From the NCBI RefSeq assembly GCF_001950325.1, contig NZ_BDJL01000035.1, forward strand, positions 1 through 64,000: a DNA stretch of 64,000 bases, written 5' to 3'. This document shows, in pieces, positions 7,253-14,956 of this stretch. The stretch comes from Carboxydothermus islandicus (GTDB lineage Bacteria > Bacillota > Z-2901 > Carboxydothermales > Carboxydothermaceae). Below the pieces are notes generated by a model. That model was not told where the DNA came from. It saw nothing but the letters and a program-made list of their open reading frames with translations, and ran no database searches. Position numbers and translations under genes: made by a program. The number at the start of each line of letters is the position of its first letter. The stretch's first letter is position 1.

Positions 7253-9151
7253 GTGAAATTTTTTATCTTACCCAAAGAGCGGCGCGAATTAGAAAAAAAA
7301 GTCGAACTAATCGGAAATGTATTAACCAATTTATACGGTCCGGATAAACTTATTTTAAAAGCTGCCAAGGTGGAAGCCTTAAATCTCATTCAATCGGAGA
7401 AGTTAGAAGAGAAGGTATTGGGCTATCAGAAAATCGTCTTAGAGGATCCCTCCCTGACCCGGGTACCGGCGGCAGGTGAACTTGCCGAAATTTTAGCTAC
7501 CATTGAAGACCATATCGCGGATATTTTAGCCCGCCGGACGGTAGAGGAAGACCTGGAGCGCAAAGTAGAGAGGAAGATGCAGGAACGGCATGAGGAGTAT
7601 TTAGAGGAAATCCGGCGGCAGGTTTTAAAAGAATCCGGTAACGTTGAAAACGCTCAAACGCTAAAAAAACTTGCCCGCCTGGAAAAATTAGAAGAAACCA
7701 AAATCGCTGCCACGGCTATGTCTTTTCTCCGTCCCCGGAGTTTTTCCGAAATCGTCGGGCAGGAGCGGGCTATTCGGGCACTTTTAGCAAAACTTTCATC
7801 ACCTTTTCCTCAGCACATAATTTTGTATGGTCCGCCGGGGGTGGGGAAAACCACCGCTGCCCGTTTGTGTTTGGAAGAGGCCAAAAAGCGTAAAGGTTCC
7901 CCTTTTGCTCCGGATGCTCCCTTTGTGGAAGTGGATGGAACTACATTGCGCTGGGACCCCCGGGAAGTTACCAATCCCCTTTTGGGTTCGGTGCATGACC
8001 CCATTTATCAGGGAGCCCGGCGAGATTTAGCGGAAACAGGAGTTCCGGAGCCAAAACTCGGCCTTGTTACCGAAGCCCACGGCGGGATATTGTTTATCGA
8101 TGAAATTGGTGAGTTGGATCCTTTACTCCAGAATAAGCTTTTGAAAGTTTTGGAAGATAAAAGGGTATATTTTGATTCGGCCTATTACGACCCCGATGAC
8201 CCCAATGTTCCCAAGTACATTAAAAAAATCTTTGAGGAAGGGGCGCCGGCGGACTTTATTTTAATCGGGGCCACCACCCGTTCGCCGGAAGAAATAAATC
8301 CGGCCTTAAGGTCACGCTGTGCGGAAATCTTTTTTGAGCCGCTGGGGCCGGCGGAAATAAAGGAAATAGTTTTAAAAGCGGCGCAAAAGTTAAATGTCAA
8401 ACTTGCTCCGGATGTACCGGAACTAATTGCCGGCTATACGGTGGAAGGACGGAAGGCCGTTAATATTTTAGCCGATGGATATGCTATAGCCCGGTTTAAA
8501 AATCCCGAAGGGGATGGTTTAACCATTACCGCCGATGATATATTAGAAGTGGTCAATGTCAGCCGGATTTCTCCCAATAACCTGGTTAAGGGTAGCGATA
8601 CTTATGAAATTGGCAAAGTGTTTGGCTTGGGGGTTTATCAATATTTGGGGTCGGTATTAGAAATTGAGGGAATAGCCTTTGATGCCAAAACTCCCGGTCA
8701 GGGGACGGTACGTTTTAACGATACTGCCGGCTCCATGGCTAAAGATTCGGTGTTTAACGCTTTGTCATCTATCCGAAAAATTACCGGCATCGATCCCCAT
8801 AACTATGACCTGCATGTAAACGTCGTAGGCGGAGGCAATATTGATGGTCCTTCCGCCGGGGCAGCGCTGTTTTTGGTGATGTACTCGGCAATTACCAGGA
8901 CCCCTTTGCGCCAGGACATTGCTATTACCGGTGAGATTTCCGTGCACGGACGGATTAAGGCCGTAGGCGGAATTCCGGAGAAAATTTACGGTGCGAAACA
9001 GGCGGGAATTTCTACGGTACTGATTCCCTTTGATAATTTAAAAGATGTACCCAGGGGTCTTTTGGGGATAAAAGTTGTGCCGGTAAAGACGGTGGAAGAA
9101 GTAGTGGAAATTGCCACCCAAAAACCCCTTTTAACCACCCGGGCGGTATAG
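7253..9151 (+). CDS. lonC: Spore-lineage Lon family ATP-dependent protease (LonC type)
   Basis: A 632-residue protein combining an AAA+ module and a Lon protease domain, without the long N-domain of classical LonA. A helical N-terminus (1-150) with coiled-coil character precedes Walker A GPPGVGKTT (about 192-200), Walker B ILFIDEIGEL (about 279-288), ALRSRCAEIFFEPL, and the protease domain with catalytic Ser in GPSAGAALF (about 533) and Lys in EKIYGAKQAG (about 577). It has no obvious membrane segment, unlike LonB. This architecture is typical of the Lon-family proteases restricted to endospore formers. GTG at 7253 is two bases after the rplI stop, with AAGGGG upstream. Confidence 0.9.
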   Translation: MKFFILPKERRELEKKVELIGNVLTNLYGPDKLILKAAKVEALNLIQSEKLEEKVLGYQKIVLEDPSLTRVPAAGELAEILATIEDHIADILARRTVEEDLERKVERKMQERHEEYLEEIRRQVLKESGNVENAQTLKKLARLEKLEETKIAATAMSFLRPRSFSEIVGQERAIRALLAKLSSPFPQHIILYGPPGVGKTTAARLCLEEAKKRKGSPFAPDAPFVEVDGTTLRWDPREVTNPLLGSVHDPIYQGARRDLAETGVPEPKLGLVTEAHGGILFIDEIGELDPLLQNKLLKVLEDKRVYFDSAYYDPDDPNVPKYIKKIFEEGAPADFILIGATTRSPEEINPALRSRCAEIFFEPLGPAEIKEIVLKAAQKLNVKLAPDVPELIAGYTVEGRKAVNILADGYAIARFKNPEGDGLTITADDILEVVNVSRISPNNLVKGSDTYEIGKVFGLGVYQYLGSVLEIEGIAFDAKTPGQGTVRFNDTAGSMAKDSVFNALSSIRKITGIDPHNYDLHVNVVGGGNIDGPSAGAALFLVMYSAITRTPLRQDIAITGEISVHGRIKAVGGIPEKIYGAKQAGISTVLIPFDNLKDVPRGLLGIKVVPVKTVEEVVEIATQKPLLTTRAV

Positions 9152-9163
9152 GAGGATTTCTTT

Positions 9164-10495
9164 ATGAACGAGCTTTTAATGCTACCGCCACATAATATTG
9201 ATGCCGAGCAAGCGGTTTTGGGGACTATTTTAACTAACGGGGAAAATCTCTATAAAGTAATTGAAATCTTAAAACCCGAGGATTTTTACCGGGAATCCCA
9301 TAAACTCCTTTACCAGGTAATGCTCGAATTAAATGAAAAGGGCGAACCGATTACCCTTTTAACGGTAACCGAGGCCTTAAAGCAAAAAGGTGACCTGGAG
9401 CGGGCTGGCGGCGTTTCGTATATTGCCTCCCTTTTGGCCATGGCGGTGCCGGAAGCTACTTTGGAAAGCCATGCCGAGATAATTGAAGAAAAAGCAGTTT
9501 TACGGCATTTAATCGACCTTTCGGAGAAAATAAAAAGGCTTAGTTATACTGAAAGAGATGCGGAAAGCATTTTAGAAGAAGCGGAACGACTGGTGTTAGA
9601 GGTAGGAATGAAACGGAATCAGCAGTCGTATACCGCGGTTCGAGAAATTGTTTACGACGCCATTGAACGAATTGAGTTTTTGTACCAGAACCGGGGCAAT
9701 ATTACCGGGATTCCAACTCATTTTTACGATTTAGACCGAATGTTAAATGGCTTGCAGAAAAGCGACCTGATTATTGTGGCCGCCCGGCCGGCGATGGGAA
9801 AAACCAGTTTTTGTCTTAATGTTGCCCAGAATGCTGCGATAAAAAGCGGAGTGCCGGTGGCGGTTTTCAGCCTGGAAATGTCCAAAGAGCAGCTGGTGAC
9901 CAGGATGCTGACCTCCGAAGCTATGGTAGACCAGCACCGGGTAAGAGCCGGGGAGCTTTCCGATGAAGATTGGCTGCGGCTAACCGAAGTGGCGGGAATA
10001 TTAGCTAAAGCCCCGATTTACATTGACGATACTCCCGGTTTAACGATCCGCGAGCTTCGGGCCAGAGCCAGGAGGCTTAAGCAGGAAAAAAACATTGGGT
10101 TAATAATAATTGACTACCTGCAACTTTTAAATGGTAGCCGCCGGGCTGAAAGCCGGCAGCAGGAAATTTCCGAAATATCCCGGGCCTTAAAAGGGCTGGC
10201 GAAAGAGTTAGACTTACCGGTGGTGGCGTTATCCCAGCTTTCCCGGGCGGTGGAGGCGCGGCAGGATAAAAGGCCTATTATGTCGGATTTAAGGGAATCC
10301 GGTTCTTTAGAACAGGATGCCGATATTGTCATGTTTATCTACCGGGAGGAGTATTATAAACCCGATACGGACAAAAAAAGCATAGCGGAAATTATCATTG
10401 CCAAGCAAAGAAACGGCCCAACGGGAATTGTGGAGCTGGGATTTTTAAAAGAATTCACCAAATTTGTTAATTTGGCTAAAAAGTATACGGAATAA
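9164..10495 (+). CDS. dnaB: Replicative DNA helicase DnaB
   Basis: A 443-residue hexameric helicase, normal length. The N-terminal primase-interacting domain (residues 1-105, starting LLMLPPHNIDAEQAVLGTIL) is followed by a linker and a RecA-like motor with Walker A ARPAMGKTSF (about 205-214), PVAVFSLEMSKEQL, Walker B IGLIIIDYLQLLNG, and the SDLRESGSLEQDADIVMFI motif near 370. It unwinds DNA ahead of the replisome. In Firmicutes nomenclature this is often dnaC. It is 12 bases after lonC, with GGAGG before the ATG, and ends the rplI-lonC-dnaB run. Confidence 0.97.
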   Translation: MNELLMLPPHNIDAEQAVLGTILTNGENLYKVIEILKPEDFYRESHKLLYQVMLELNEKGEPITLLTVTEALKQKGDLERAGGVSYIASLLAMAVPEATLESHAEIIEEKAVLRHLIDLSEKIKRLSYTERDAESILEEAERLVLEVGMKRNQQSYTAVREIVYDAIERIEFLYQNRGNITGIPTHFYDLDRMLNGLQKSDLIIVAARPAMGKTSFCLNVAQNAAIKSGVPVAVFSLEMSKEQLVTRMLTSEAMVDQHRVRAGELSDEDWLRLTEVAGILAKAPIYIDDTPGLTIRELRARARRLKQEKNIGLIIIDYLQLLNGSRRAESRQQEISEISRALKGLAKELDLPVVALSQLSRAVEARQDKRPIMSDLRESGSLEQDADIVMFIYREEYYKPDTDKKSIAEIIIAKQRNGPTGIVELGFLKEFTKFVNLAKKYTE

Positions 10496-10509
10496 TTTTT
10501 TGGCAAAAC

Positions 10510-10539
10510 TTGACGTTTTAAAGAAATTAGAGGTATACT
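10510..10539 (+). promoter_or_regulatory. Strong sigma-A promoter after dnaB
   Basis: TTGACG (10510-10515), 18-base spacer, TATACT (10534-10539). A transcript would start near 10546 and run at once into the hairpin 10546-10596. It could serve the P-loop/oxidoreductase operon at 10663. Confidence 0.7.
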
Positions 10540-10545
10540 AATTTA

Positions 10546-10596
10546 AAACGCAGCATTAGACGGGACAAAGGTACTTTGTCCCGCTTTTGCGTTTTT
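10546..10596 (+). terminator. Nested hairpin, terminator or attenuator
   Basis: An outer stem AAAACGCA/TGCGTTTT (10546-10553, 10588-10595) encloses a perfect 10-bp inner stem CGGGACAAAG/CTTTGTCCCG with loop GTA. The outer arm ends in a T run. Being directly downstream of a promoter and also downstream of dnaB, it can be the dnaB terminator, an attenuator of the next operon, or both. Confidence 0.7.
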
Positions 10597-10662
10597 AGGG
10601 GGATATTATACAAAAAGAAAGTTTTTTTGAAAAAAATTATATAACAGTTTAGGATGATAAAA

Positions 10663-11325
10663 ATGCGCATAGTGGAAGCATTTATTGGCGAATATGCCAG
10701 CGGAAAGAGTGAAAATGCCGTAAACCGGGCATTGGAACTAAAAAATCTAGGCCGAACGGTAAACTTAGTGGACTTGGATACGGTAGAACCCTTTTATACC
10801 CTGACTCCCATTAAAAAAGAGTTGGAAGCTTTGGGACTTAAAGTATTGGCCTGGGAGCGAAATGAAGTTTTGGGTTTTGGGGAAACGGGAGTCCTTTTGA
10901 AGCCGGAAATTCGCTGGGCCCTGAAAAATCCCGGGGATGTAATTTTTGATGTGGGCTACGGTGTGCATGGTTCACGGAGTTTAAACTTAATTGAAGGAAT
11001 CTGGCAGGAACCAAATTTAAAAGTTTATGCAGTTATCAATGCTTCCCGTCCCATGACCCGGGAAGTTGATGATATTGTGGAGCATGTAAAAAGTCTTGAC
11101 CGGGTGGATGGTTTAATCAACAATACCCACCTGGGGGATGAAACCACCTGGGAAGTAATTTATGACGGCGAGGAAAAAGTGTTAAGGGCTGCAAAAATTT
11201 TGGGCTTACCGGTATTGTGGACCGCCGTTGACCAAAAACTAATTAATGGTAATGAGGAAATGCTTCAAAAGCTTAAAACCCCGGTTAAGGGGTTAGTAAG
11301 ATATATGCCAAAAACTTTTTGGTAA
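10663..11325 (+). CDS. P-loop NTPase of unknown role in the oxidoreductase operon
   Basis: A 220-residue protein with a Walker-type nucleotide site at its N-terminus, EAFIGEYASGKSENAV (G-x4-GKS), a switch-like VNLVDLDTVEPFYT and a later DVIFDVGYGVHGS. It resembles CobQ/MinD-like (SIMIBI) P-loop proteins that have lost standard Walker B spacing; function is not known to me. It lies 21 bases before the korA-like gene, so it is probably co-transcribed with the four-subunit 2-oxoacid:ferredoxin oxidoreductase and could help its maturation or regulation (inference). ATG 10663 is chosen over 10654 because AGGATG lies six bases upstream of it while the earlier ATG touches its putative binding site. 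Confidence 0.7.
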   Translation: MRIVEAFIGEYASGKSENAVNRALELKNLGRTVNLVDLDTVEPFYTLTPIKKELEALGLKVLAWERNEVLGFGETGVLLKPEIRWALKNPGDVIFDVGYGVHGSRSLNLIEGIWQEPNLKVYAVINASRPMTREVDDIVEHVKSLDRVDGLINNTHLGDETTWEVIYDGEEKVLRAAKILGLPVLWTAVDQKLINGNEEMLQKLKTPVKGLVRYMPKTFW

Positions 11326-11346
11326 TACTACGAGGAGGTGCGAAAA

Positions 11347-12435
11347 ATGGCAAATAAGCCAATTACCGGGGAGCAAAGAGTGTTTATGACCGGGAACGAA
11401 GTTATCGCTTATGCGGCGGTGATGGCCGAAGCGGATATTATGTACGGTTACCCGATTACTCCCCAAAACGAAATCATGCACTACTGGACCAGGCTTGCGC
11501 CCAAATACGGCAAAAAGTTTTTACAAACCGAGGACGAGCTCTCGGCTGGTTTTACTACCATAGGAGGGGTCCTGGCGGGAAGAAAGGCTTTTACTGCCAC
11601 TGCCGGTCCAGGCAACACCTTGATGCAGGAGCCTATGTCTATGGCGGAAATGATGCGGATACCCACCCTCTTGATAGTACAACAGCGGGGTGGTCCATCA
11701 ACGGCTACCGTTATCTATTCCCAGCAGGAAGTGACGATGACCACCTATGGTGGCAACGGTGAAGGCTTTAGAATTGTCTACTCTACCTCAAGCCACCAGG
11801 ACCTTTATGATTATGTAATTAAAGGCTTTAATACCGCCTGGAAATACCGTTTCCCCACCTTTATCTTGGGTGATGGTTATCAAGCCAAAATGCGGGAAGC
11901 CTGTGTTATGTACGATCCTGCCGAAAGAGGGATCGAACTTGTGAAGCCTACTCCCTACATGGGTGCTCCCGGCACTCCCGGGGTAGACCGCAAACCAAGT
12001 CATATGCGGAACACCTACAACACCGAGGAAGAACTGTATGAAGTGGTCATGAACCTTGCCAAAGCGTACGAAGCCATAATACCGGAAGTGGTAGAATTTG
12101 AGGAACTAAATGCCTTTGAAGCGGATACCGTTATCATTGCCCACGGTGTCGTTTCCCGGGCAGCTAAAGGAGCGGTAAAAGAGCTTCTTGCCGAAGGTGA
12201 GAAAAAAGTGGGCTATTTCCGGCCAATTACCTTGAGACCTCTTGCGGTAAACGAACTACGGGAAATTGCTCAAAGAGCCAAGAAACTAATTATAGCTGAA
12301 TCTTCCTATGGTCAGCTTTTAAAGCAAATTAAAGAGGCAATTTACGGTACCGATGTTGAAATACACACCATCTTAAAGCCGGGTGTGGGCATTACCCAGG
12401 AAGAAATCGTGGCCAAGTACCACGAGGTCAAATAA
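11347..12435 (+). CDS. korA: 2-oxoacid:ferredoxin oxidoreductase, alpha subunit
   Basis: A 362-residue alpha subunit with the pyrimidine-binding domain of TPP enzymes (YGYPITPQNEIMHYW, QTEDELSAGFTTIGGVLAG, TATAGPGNTLMQEPMSMAEM) and domain II near the C-terminus (DTVIIAHGVVSRAAKGAV, VGYFRPITLRPL). With the beta, gamma and delta genes that follow it forms an enzyme coupling oxidative decarboxylation of a 2-oxoacid with CoA to ferredoxin reduction, or the reverse carboxylation. The four-gene layout fits KorABCD or VorABCD; 2-oxoglutarate or branched-chain substrates cannot be told apart by eye. ATG 11347 follows GAGGAGGTG. Confidence 0.88.
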   Translation: MANKPITGEQRVFMTGNEVIAYAAVMAEADIMYGYPITPQNEIMHYWTRLAPKYGKKFLQTEDELSAGFTTIGGVLAGRKAFTATAGPGNTLMQEPMSMAEMMRIPTLLIVQQRGGPSTATVIYSQQEVTMTTYGGNGEGFRIVYSTSSHQDLYDYVIKGFNTAWKYRFPTFILGDGYQAKMREACVMYDPAERGIELVKPTPYMGAPGTPGVDRKPSHMRNTYNTEEELYEVVMNLAKAYEAIIPEVVEFEELNAFEADTVIIAHGVVSRAAKGAVKELLAEGEKKVGYFRPITLRPLAVNELREIAQRAKKLIIAESSYGQLLKQIKEAIYGTDVEIHTILKPGVGITQEEIVAKYHEVK

Positions 12436-12448
12436 GGGAGGGATAAAG

Positions 12449-13192
12449 GTGAACTATCCGCAAATACCAAAAAGCTGGAATATAGAATCAAAACCCCATA
12501 AGTTTTGCCCCGGCTGCGGCCACGGGATAGCTTTGAAAGCTTTGGGTATGGTCATTGATGAGCTGGGCATTCAGGATAAAACGGTTTTTGGAGTAGATAT
12601 TGGTTGTTCCCTTTTGGCCTGGGACTTTTTCAATGTGGATACCATCCAAACCCACCACGGTCGTACCACACCGGTCATAACCGGGATAAAGAGGGCTAAC
12701 CCGGAATTAATAACCATTGCTTACATGGGGGACGGTGGCGGTTACGCTATTGGCTCGCAGCATCTGGTTAATGCTGCGGCAAGAAACGAAAAGATCACCG
12801 TTATCCTGGTTAACAACACCAACTACGGAATGACCGGTGGGCAAATGGCGCCAACCACTCTACCGGGACAAAAAACCGAGACCACTCCATATGGACGGGA
12901 TGTTGATGAAACCGGATATCCGACCTTAGGTCCGGAAATGGTAGCGGCAATAGCCCGGGAAGGAGCTTATGTGGCCCGGGGAACGGTGGCCAATCTCCGC
13001 CAGTTAAAAGGATTCATCAAGAAAGCCATTGAAAACCAGATGGCCGGCAACGGTTTTTCCTTTGTGGAAGTGCTTTCCGGCTGTCCTACCAACTGGAGGA
13101 CCAATGCCAAAGAAACCTGGGACTTCATTGAAAACACCATGACCCAATACTTTAAAGTAGGGGAATTAAAAGTACCCGGGAAGGGGGAATAA
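12449..13192 (+). CDS. korB: 2-oxoacid:ferredoxin oxidoreductase, beta subunit (TPP binding)
   Basis: A 247-residue beta subunit. It has the FCPGCGHGIALKAL motif near the start, a TPP-binding signature GDGGGYAIGSQHLVNAAAR then NNTNYGMTGGQMAPTT, and SGCPTNWRTNAKETWDFI at the C-terminus. It binds thiamine pyrophosphate and Mg and pairs with the alpha subunit. The length suits KorB/VorA types, which carry fewer cluster ligands than pyruvate-type beta subunits. GTG at 12449 is supported by GGGAGGGATAAAG upstream, 13 bases after the alpha stop. Confidence 0.9.
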   Translation: MNYPQIPKSWNIESKPHKFCPGCGHGIALKALGMVIDELGIQDKTVFGVDIGCSLLAWDFFNVDTIQTHHGRTTPVITGIKRANPELITIAYMGDGGGYAIGSQHLVNAAARNEKITVILVNNTNYGMTGGQMAPTTLPGQKTETTPYGRDVDETGYPTLGPEMVAAIAREGAYVARGTVANLRQLKGFIKKAIENQMAGNGFSFVEVLSGCPTNWRTNAKETWDFIENTMTQYFKVGELKVPGKGE

Positions 13193-13194
13193 AA

Positions 13195-13758
13195 ATGGCG
13201 AAGGTCGTTAAAATTGCTCTGGCCGGCGAAGGTGGACAGGGAGTTCAGTCGGTAGCGGAAATTATTGCCGAAGCGGCCAATGAAGAGGGGAAAGAGGCAA
13301 TCTATATACCTAACTTTGGCGTTGAGCAGCGAGGCGGAGTTTCCATTGCCTTTATCCAAATTAGCGATGAGCCTATCGGCAGTCCCAAGTTTGAAAAAGG
13401 GGATATCGTGGTAGCCCTTTCCGACCGGGCAGTACGGCGGACCCGGCAGTACGTAGGAGAAAACACTGTTTTTGTTTACGACAGCAGTATTGAAGGGATA
13501 GAAAAGGACCTGCCTACCAACGCTAAAAAAATCCTGGCGATTCCGGCTTTGGAAGTTTCCAAAAAAGAACTCCACCCCCGGGTATTTAACGTGTTGATCA
13601 TGGGAGCGGTGCTGGAAGCTACGGGTGTAGTTACAATAGAGCAGGCGAAAAAAGCTATTGAAAAGAAATTAGGCTATAAATTTGAAAAAGATCCGAGTCT
13701 TCGGGAATTAAACTATAAAGCCATTGACCGGGGTGCTTCCCTGGTCCGGGAACAGTAG
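13195..13758 (+). CDS. korC: 2-oxoacid:ferredoxin oxidoreductase, gamma subunit
   Basis: A 187-residue gamma subunit with IALAGEGGQGVQSVAEIIAE and the FGVEQRGGVSIAFIQIS motif expected near residues 42-58, plus VALSDRAVRRTRQYV. In this family the gamma chain helps bind CoA. It is two bases after the beta stop, with GGGAAGGGGG as ribosome binding site, and 15 bases before the delta ferredoxin subunit. Confidence 0.9.
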   Translation: MAKVVKIALAGEGGQGVQSVAEIIAEAANEEGKEAIYIPNFGVEQRGGVSIAFIQISDEPIGSPKFEKGDIVVALSDRAVRRTRQYVGENTVFVYDSSIEGIEKDLPTNAKKILAIPALEVSKKELHPRVFNVLIMGAVLEATGVVTIEQAKKAIEKKLGYKFEKDPSLRELNYKAIDRGASLVREQ

Positions 13759-13773
13759 AAGGGGGGAAGACCG

Positions 13774-14010
13774 GTGGAATTTAAAGCAAGAGTCTTAGAG
13801 CATACCAAAGGTACCTGGACGATTTATCCGGGCCTTTGCAAAGGTTGCGGCCTCTGCATGGCAAAATGCCCCAAAGGAGCGATTAGCTGGTCGGAAGTAT
13901 TAGGTGTTTACGGCACCCCGGCGGTGGAATCCGATGATAAATGTATCGCCTGCGGCATCTGCCAGATGGTCTGCCCCGACTGCGCCATCTACGTCGAAAA
14001 GAAAAAGTAG
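13774..14010 (+). CDS. korD: 2-oxoacid:ferredoxin oxidoreductase, delta (2x[4Fe-4S] ferredoxin) subunit
   Basis: A 78-residue ferredoxin-like subunit with two cluster motifs: CKGCGLCMAKCPKG (about residues 22-35) and CIACGICQMVCPDC (about 57-70). It moves electrons from the TPP site to external ferredoxin. GTG at 13774 follows AAGGGGGG. It ends the operon, and the downstream palindromic repeats (14017-14079) could terminate transcription. Confidence 0.93.
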   Translation: MEFKARVLEHTKGTWTIYPGLCKGCGLCMAKCPKGAISWSEVLGVYGTPAVESDDKCIACGICQMVCPDCAIYVEKKK

Positions 14011-14016
14011 TAATCC

Positions 14017-14079
14017 AGGGACGGTTCTTTTCTTTATACTTAAAGTATAAAGATAGGGACTGTCCCTATCTTTATACTT
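14017..14079. repeat. Palindromic REP-like repeat on the left of the RAYT-like gene
   Basis: It begins with the 12-mer AGGGACGGTTCT (14017-14028) seen elsewhere. Then AAGTATAAAGATAGGGAC (14043-14060) and GTCCCTATCTTTATACTT (14062-14079) form a perfect 18-bp inverted repeat around one T. An overlapping smaller palindrome TTTATACTTAAAGTATAAA lies at 14033-14051. This lies 18 bases before the transposase start. Confidence 0.85.
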
Positions 14080-14097
14080 GAGGGGAGGGTATAGCCG

Positions 14098-14907
14098 TTG
14101 CCAAGGGCCAGCCGTTATTTTGAGCCGGAAGGAATTTATCACATCATTGTCCGGGGTAATAAAAAAGAGGCAATCTTTTGCCGGGAGCAAGATTACCTCA
14201 TTTTCTTTAACCTTTTCCAGAAAAAATGGGAAGAACATCCCCTTAAAGTTTATGCTTTTGCTTTAATGGGAAATCATTTTCACCTGTTGGTAGAAGCTTT
14301 TGATGAGCCTTTAGCTAACTTTTTTCAACCTTTTTTAACTTCGTATGCTATTTATTTTAACAAAACTTATGAGCAAGTTGGACATGTTTTTCAGGACAGG
14401 TATAAATCGTTTTTGGTAGGTACGGAAAAATATCTAAAAGAAGTATTTCGCTACATAAACTTAAATCCGTTACGTGCAGGCATCGTAAAAAATCTTTCCG
14501 ATTATAAATGGTGCAGCCATTACTATTTTCTGCATCCCAAAGAGGCACCGGTTTTTTTGGATACTTTTATTTTTAACTTATTCGGACGTACTCACCAGGA
14601 AAGAGTAAGGTACTATACCCTATATTTAGAGGAAGTATATGGCGAAATGGAAGCAGAAAATTTGGAGCCAGAGGATAGTATAAATTTGTTTAACTTAAAT
14701 TATCTGGCCAGGGAAGTTTGCCAAGAATATGGTATTTCGTTTAATGAACTAAAGAATGGTAAAAGAAATTTTAATGTTATTGCAGCTCAAATGGAATTTG
14801 CCAAAAGAGCTAAAGAACAGTTTAGTATTAACTATACTGAAATCGCAAAGTATTTAGGTAAAAGTTATGCCGGTCTAATCAAAAATTTAGGGCAAGTACG
14901 AAAATAA
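14098..14907 (+). CDS. REP-associated tyrosine transposase (RAYT-like, Y1/HUH)
   Basis: A 269-residue protein of the IS200-like Y1 superfamily. It opens MPRASRYFEPEGIYHIIVRG, has the metal-binding HUH motif in MGNHFHLLVEA (about residues 58-68), and GHVFQDRYKSFLV then YLKEVFRYINLNPLRAGIV, with the putative nucleophile tyrosine in that helix. Longer than IS200 TnpA (about 150) and with an extra C-terminal region resembling a DnaA/Chr-type helix-turn-helix (YTEIAKYLGKSYAGLI), as in many Firmicute RAYT-like proteins. Start is TTG 14098 after GAGGGGAGGG. Palindromic repeats of one family lie on both sides and at other loci, which supports a REP/RAYT relationship. Confidence 0.85.
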   Translation: MPRASRYFEPEGIYHIIVRGNKKEAIFCREQDYLIFFNLFQKKWEEHPLKVYAFALMGNHFHLLVEAFDEPLANFFQPFLTSYAIYFNKTYEQVGHVFQDRYKSFLVGTEKYLKEVFRYINLNPLRAGIVKNLSDYKWCSHYYFLHPKEAPVFLDTFIFNLFGRTHQERVRYYTLYLEEVYGEMEAENLEPEDSINLFNLNYLAREVCQEYGISFNELKNGKRNFNVIAAQMEFAKRAKEQFSINYTEIAKYLGKSYAGLIKNLGQVRK

Positions 14908-14924
14908 AGTGTGTCCCAAAAACT

Positions 14925-14956
14925 ATACTTAAAGTATAATTTTAGGGACTGTCCCT
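14925..14956. repeat. REP-like repeat on the right of the RAYT-like gene
   Basis: A 32-base unit: palindrome ATACTTAAAGTAT (14925-14937), AATTTT, then palindrome AGGGACTGTCCCT (14944-14956). The whole unit is repeated exactly at 29295-29326. It overlaps the stop codon of the minus-strand protease gene (14955-14957). Confidence 0.88.

Noticed and set aside
12967-13575. 202-residue minus-strand frame across korB/korC
   Set aside because: It overlaps two conserved subunits in the opposite strand and resembles nothing; codon pattern is that of a reverse complement.
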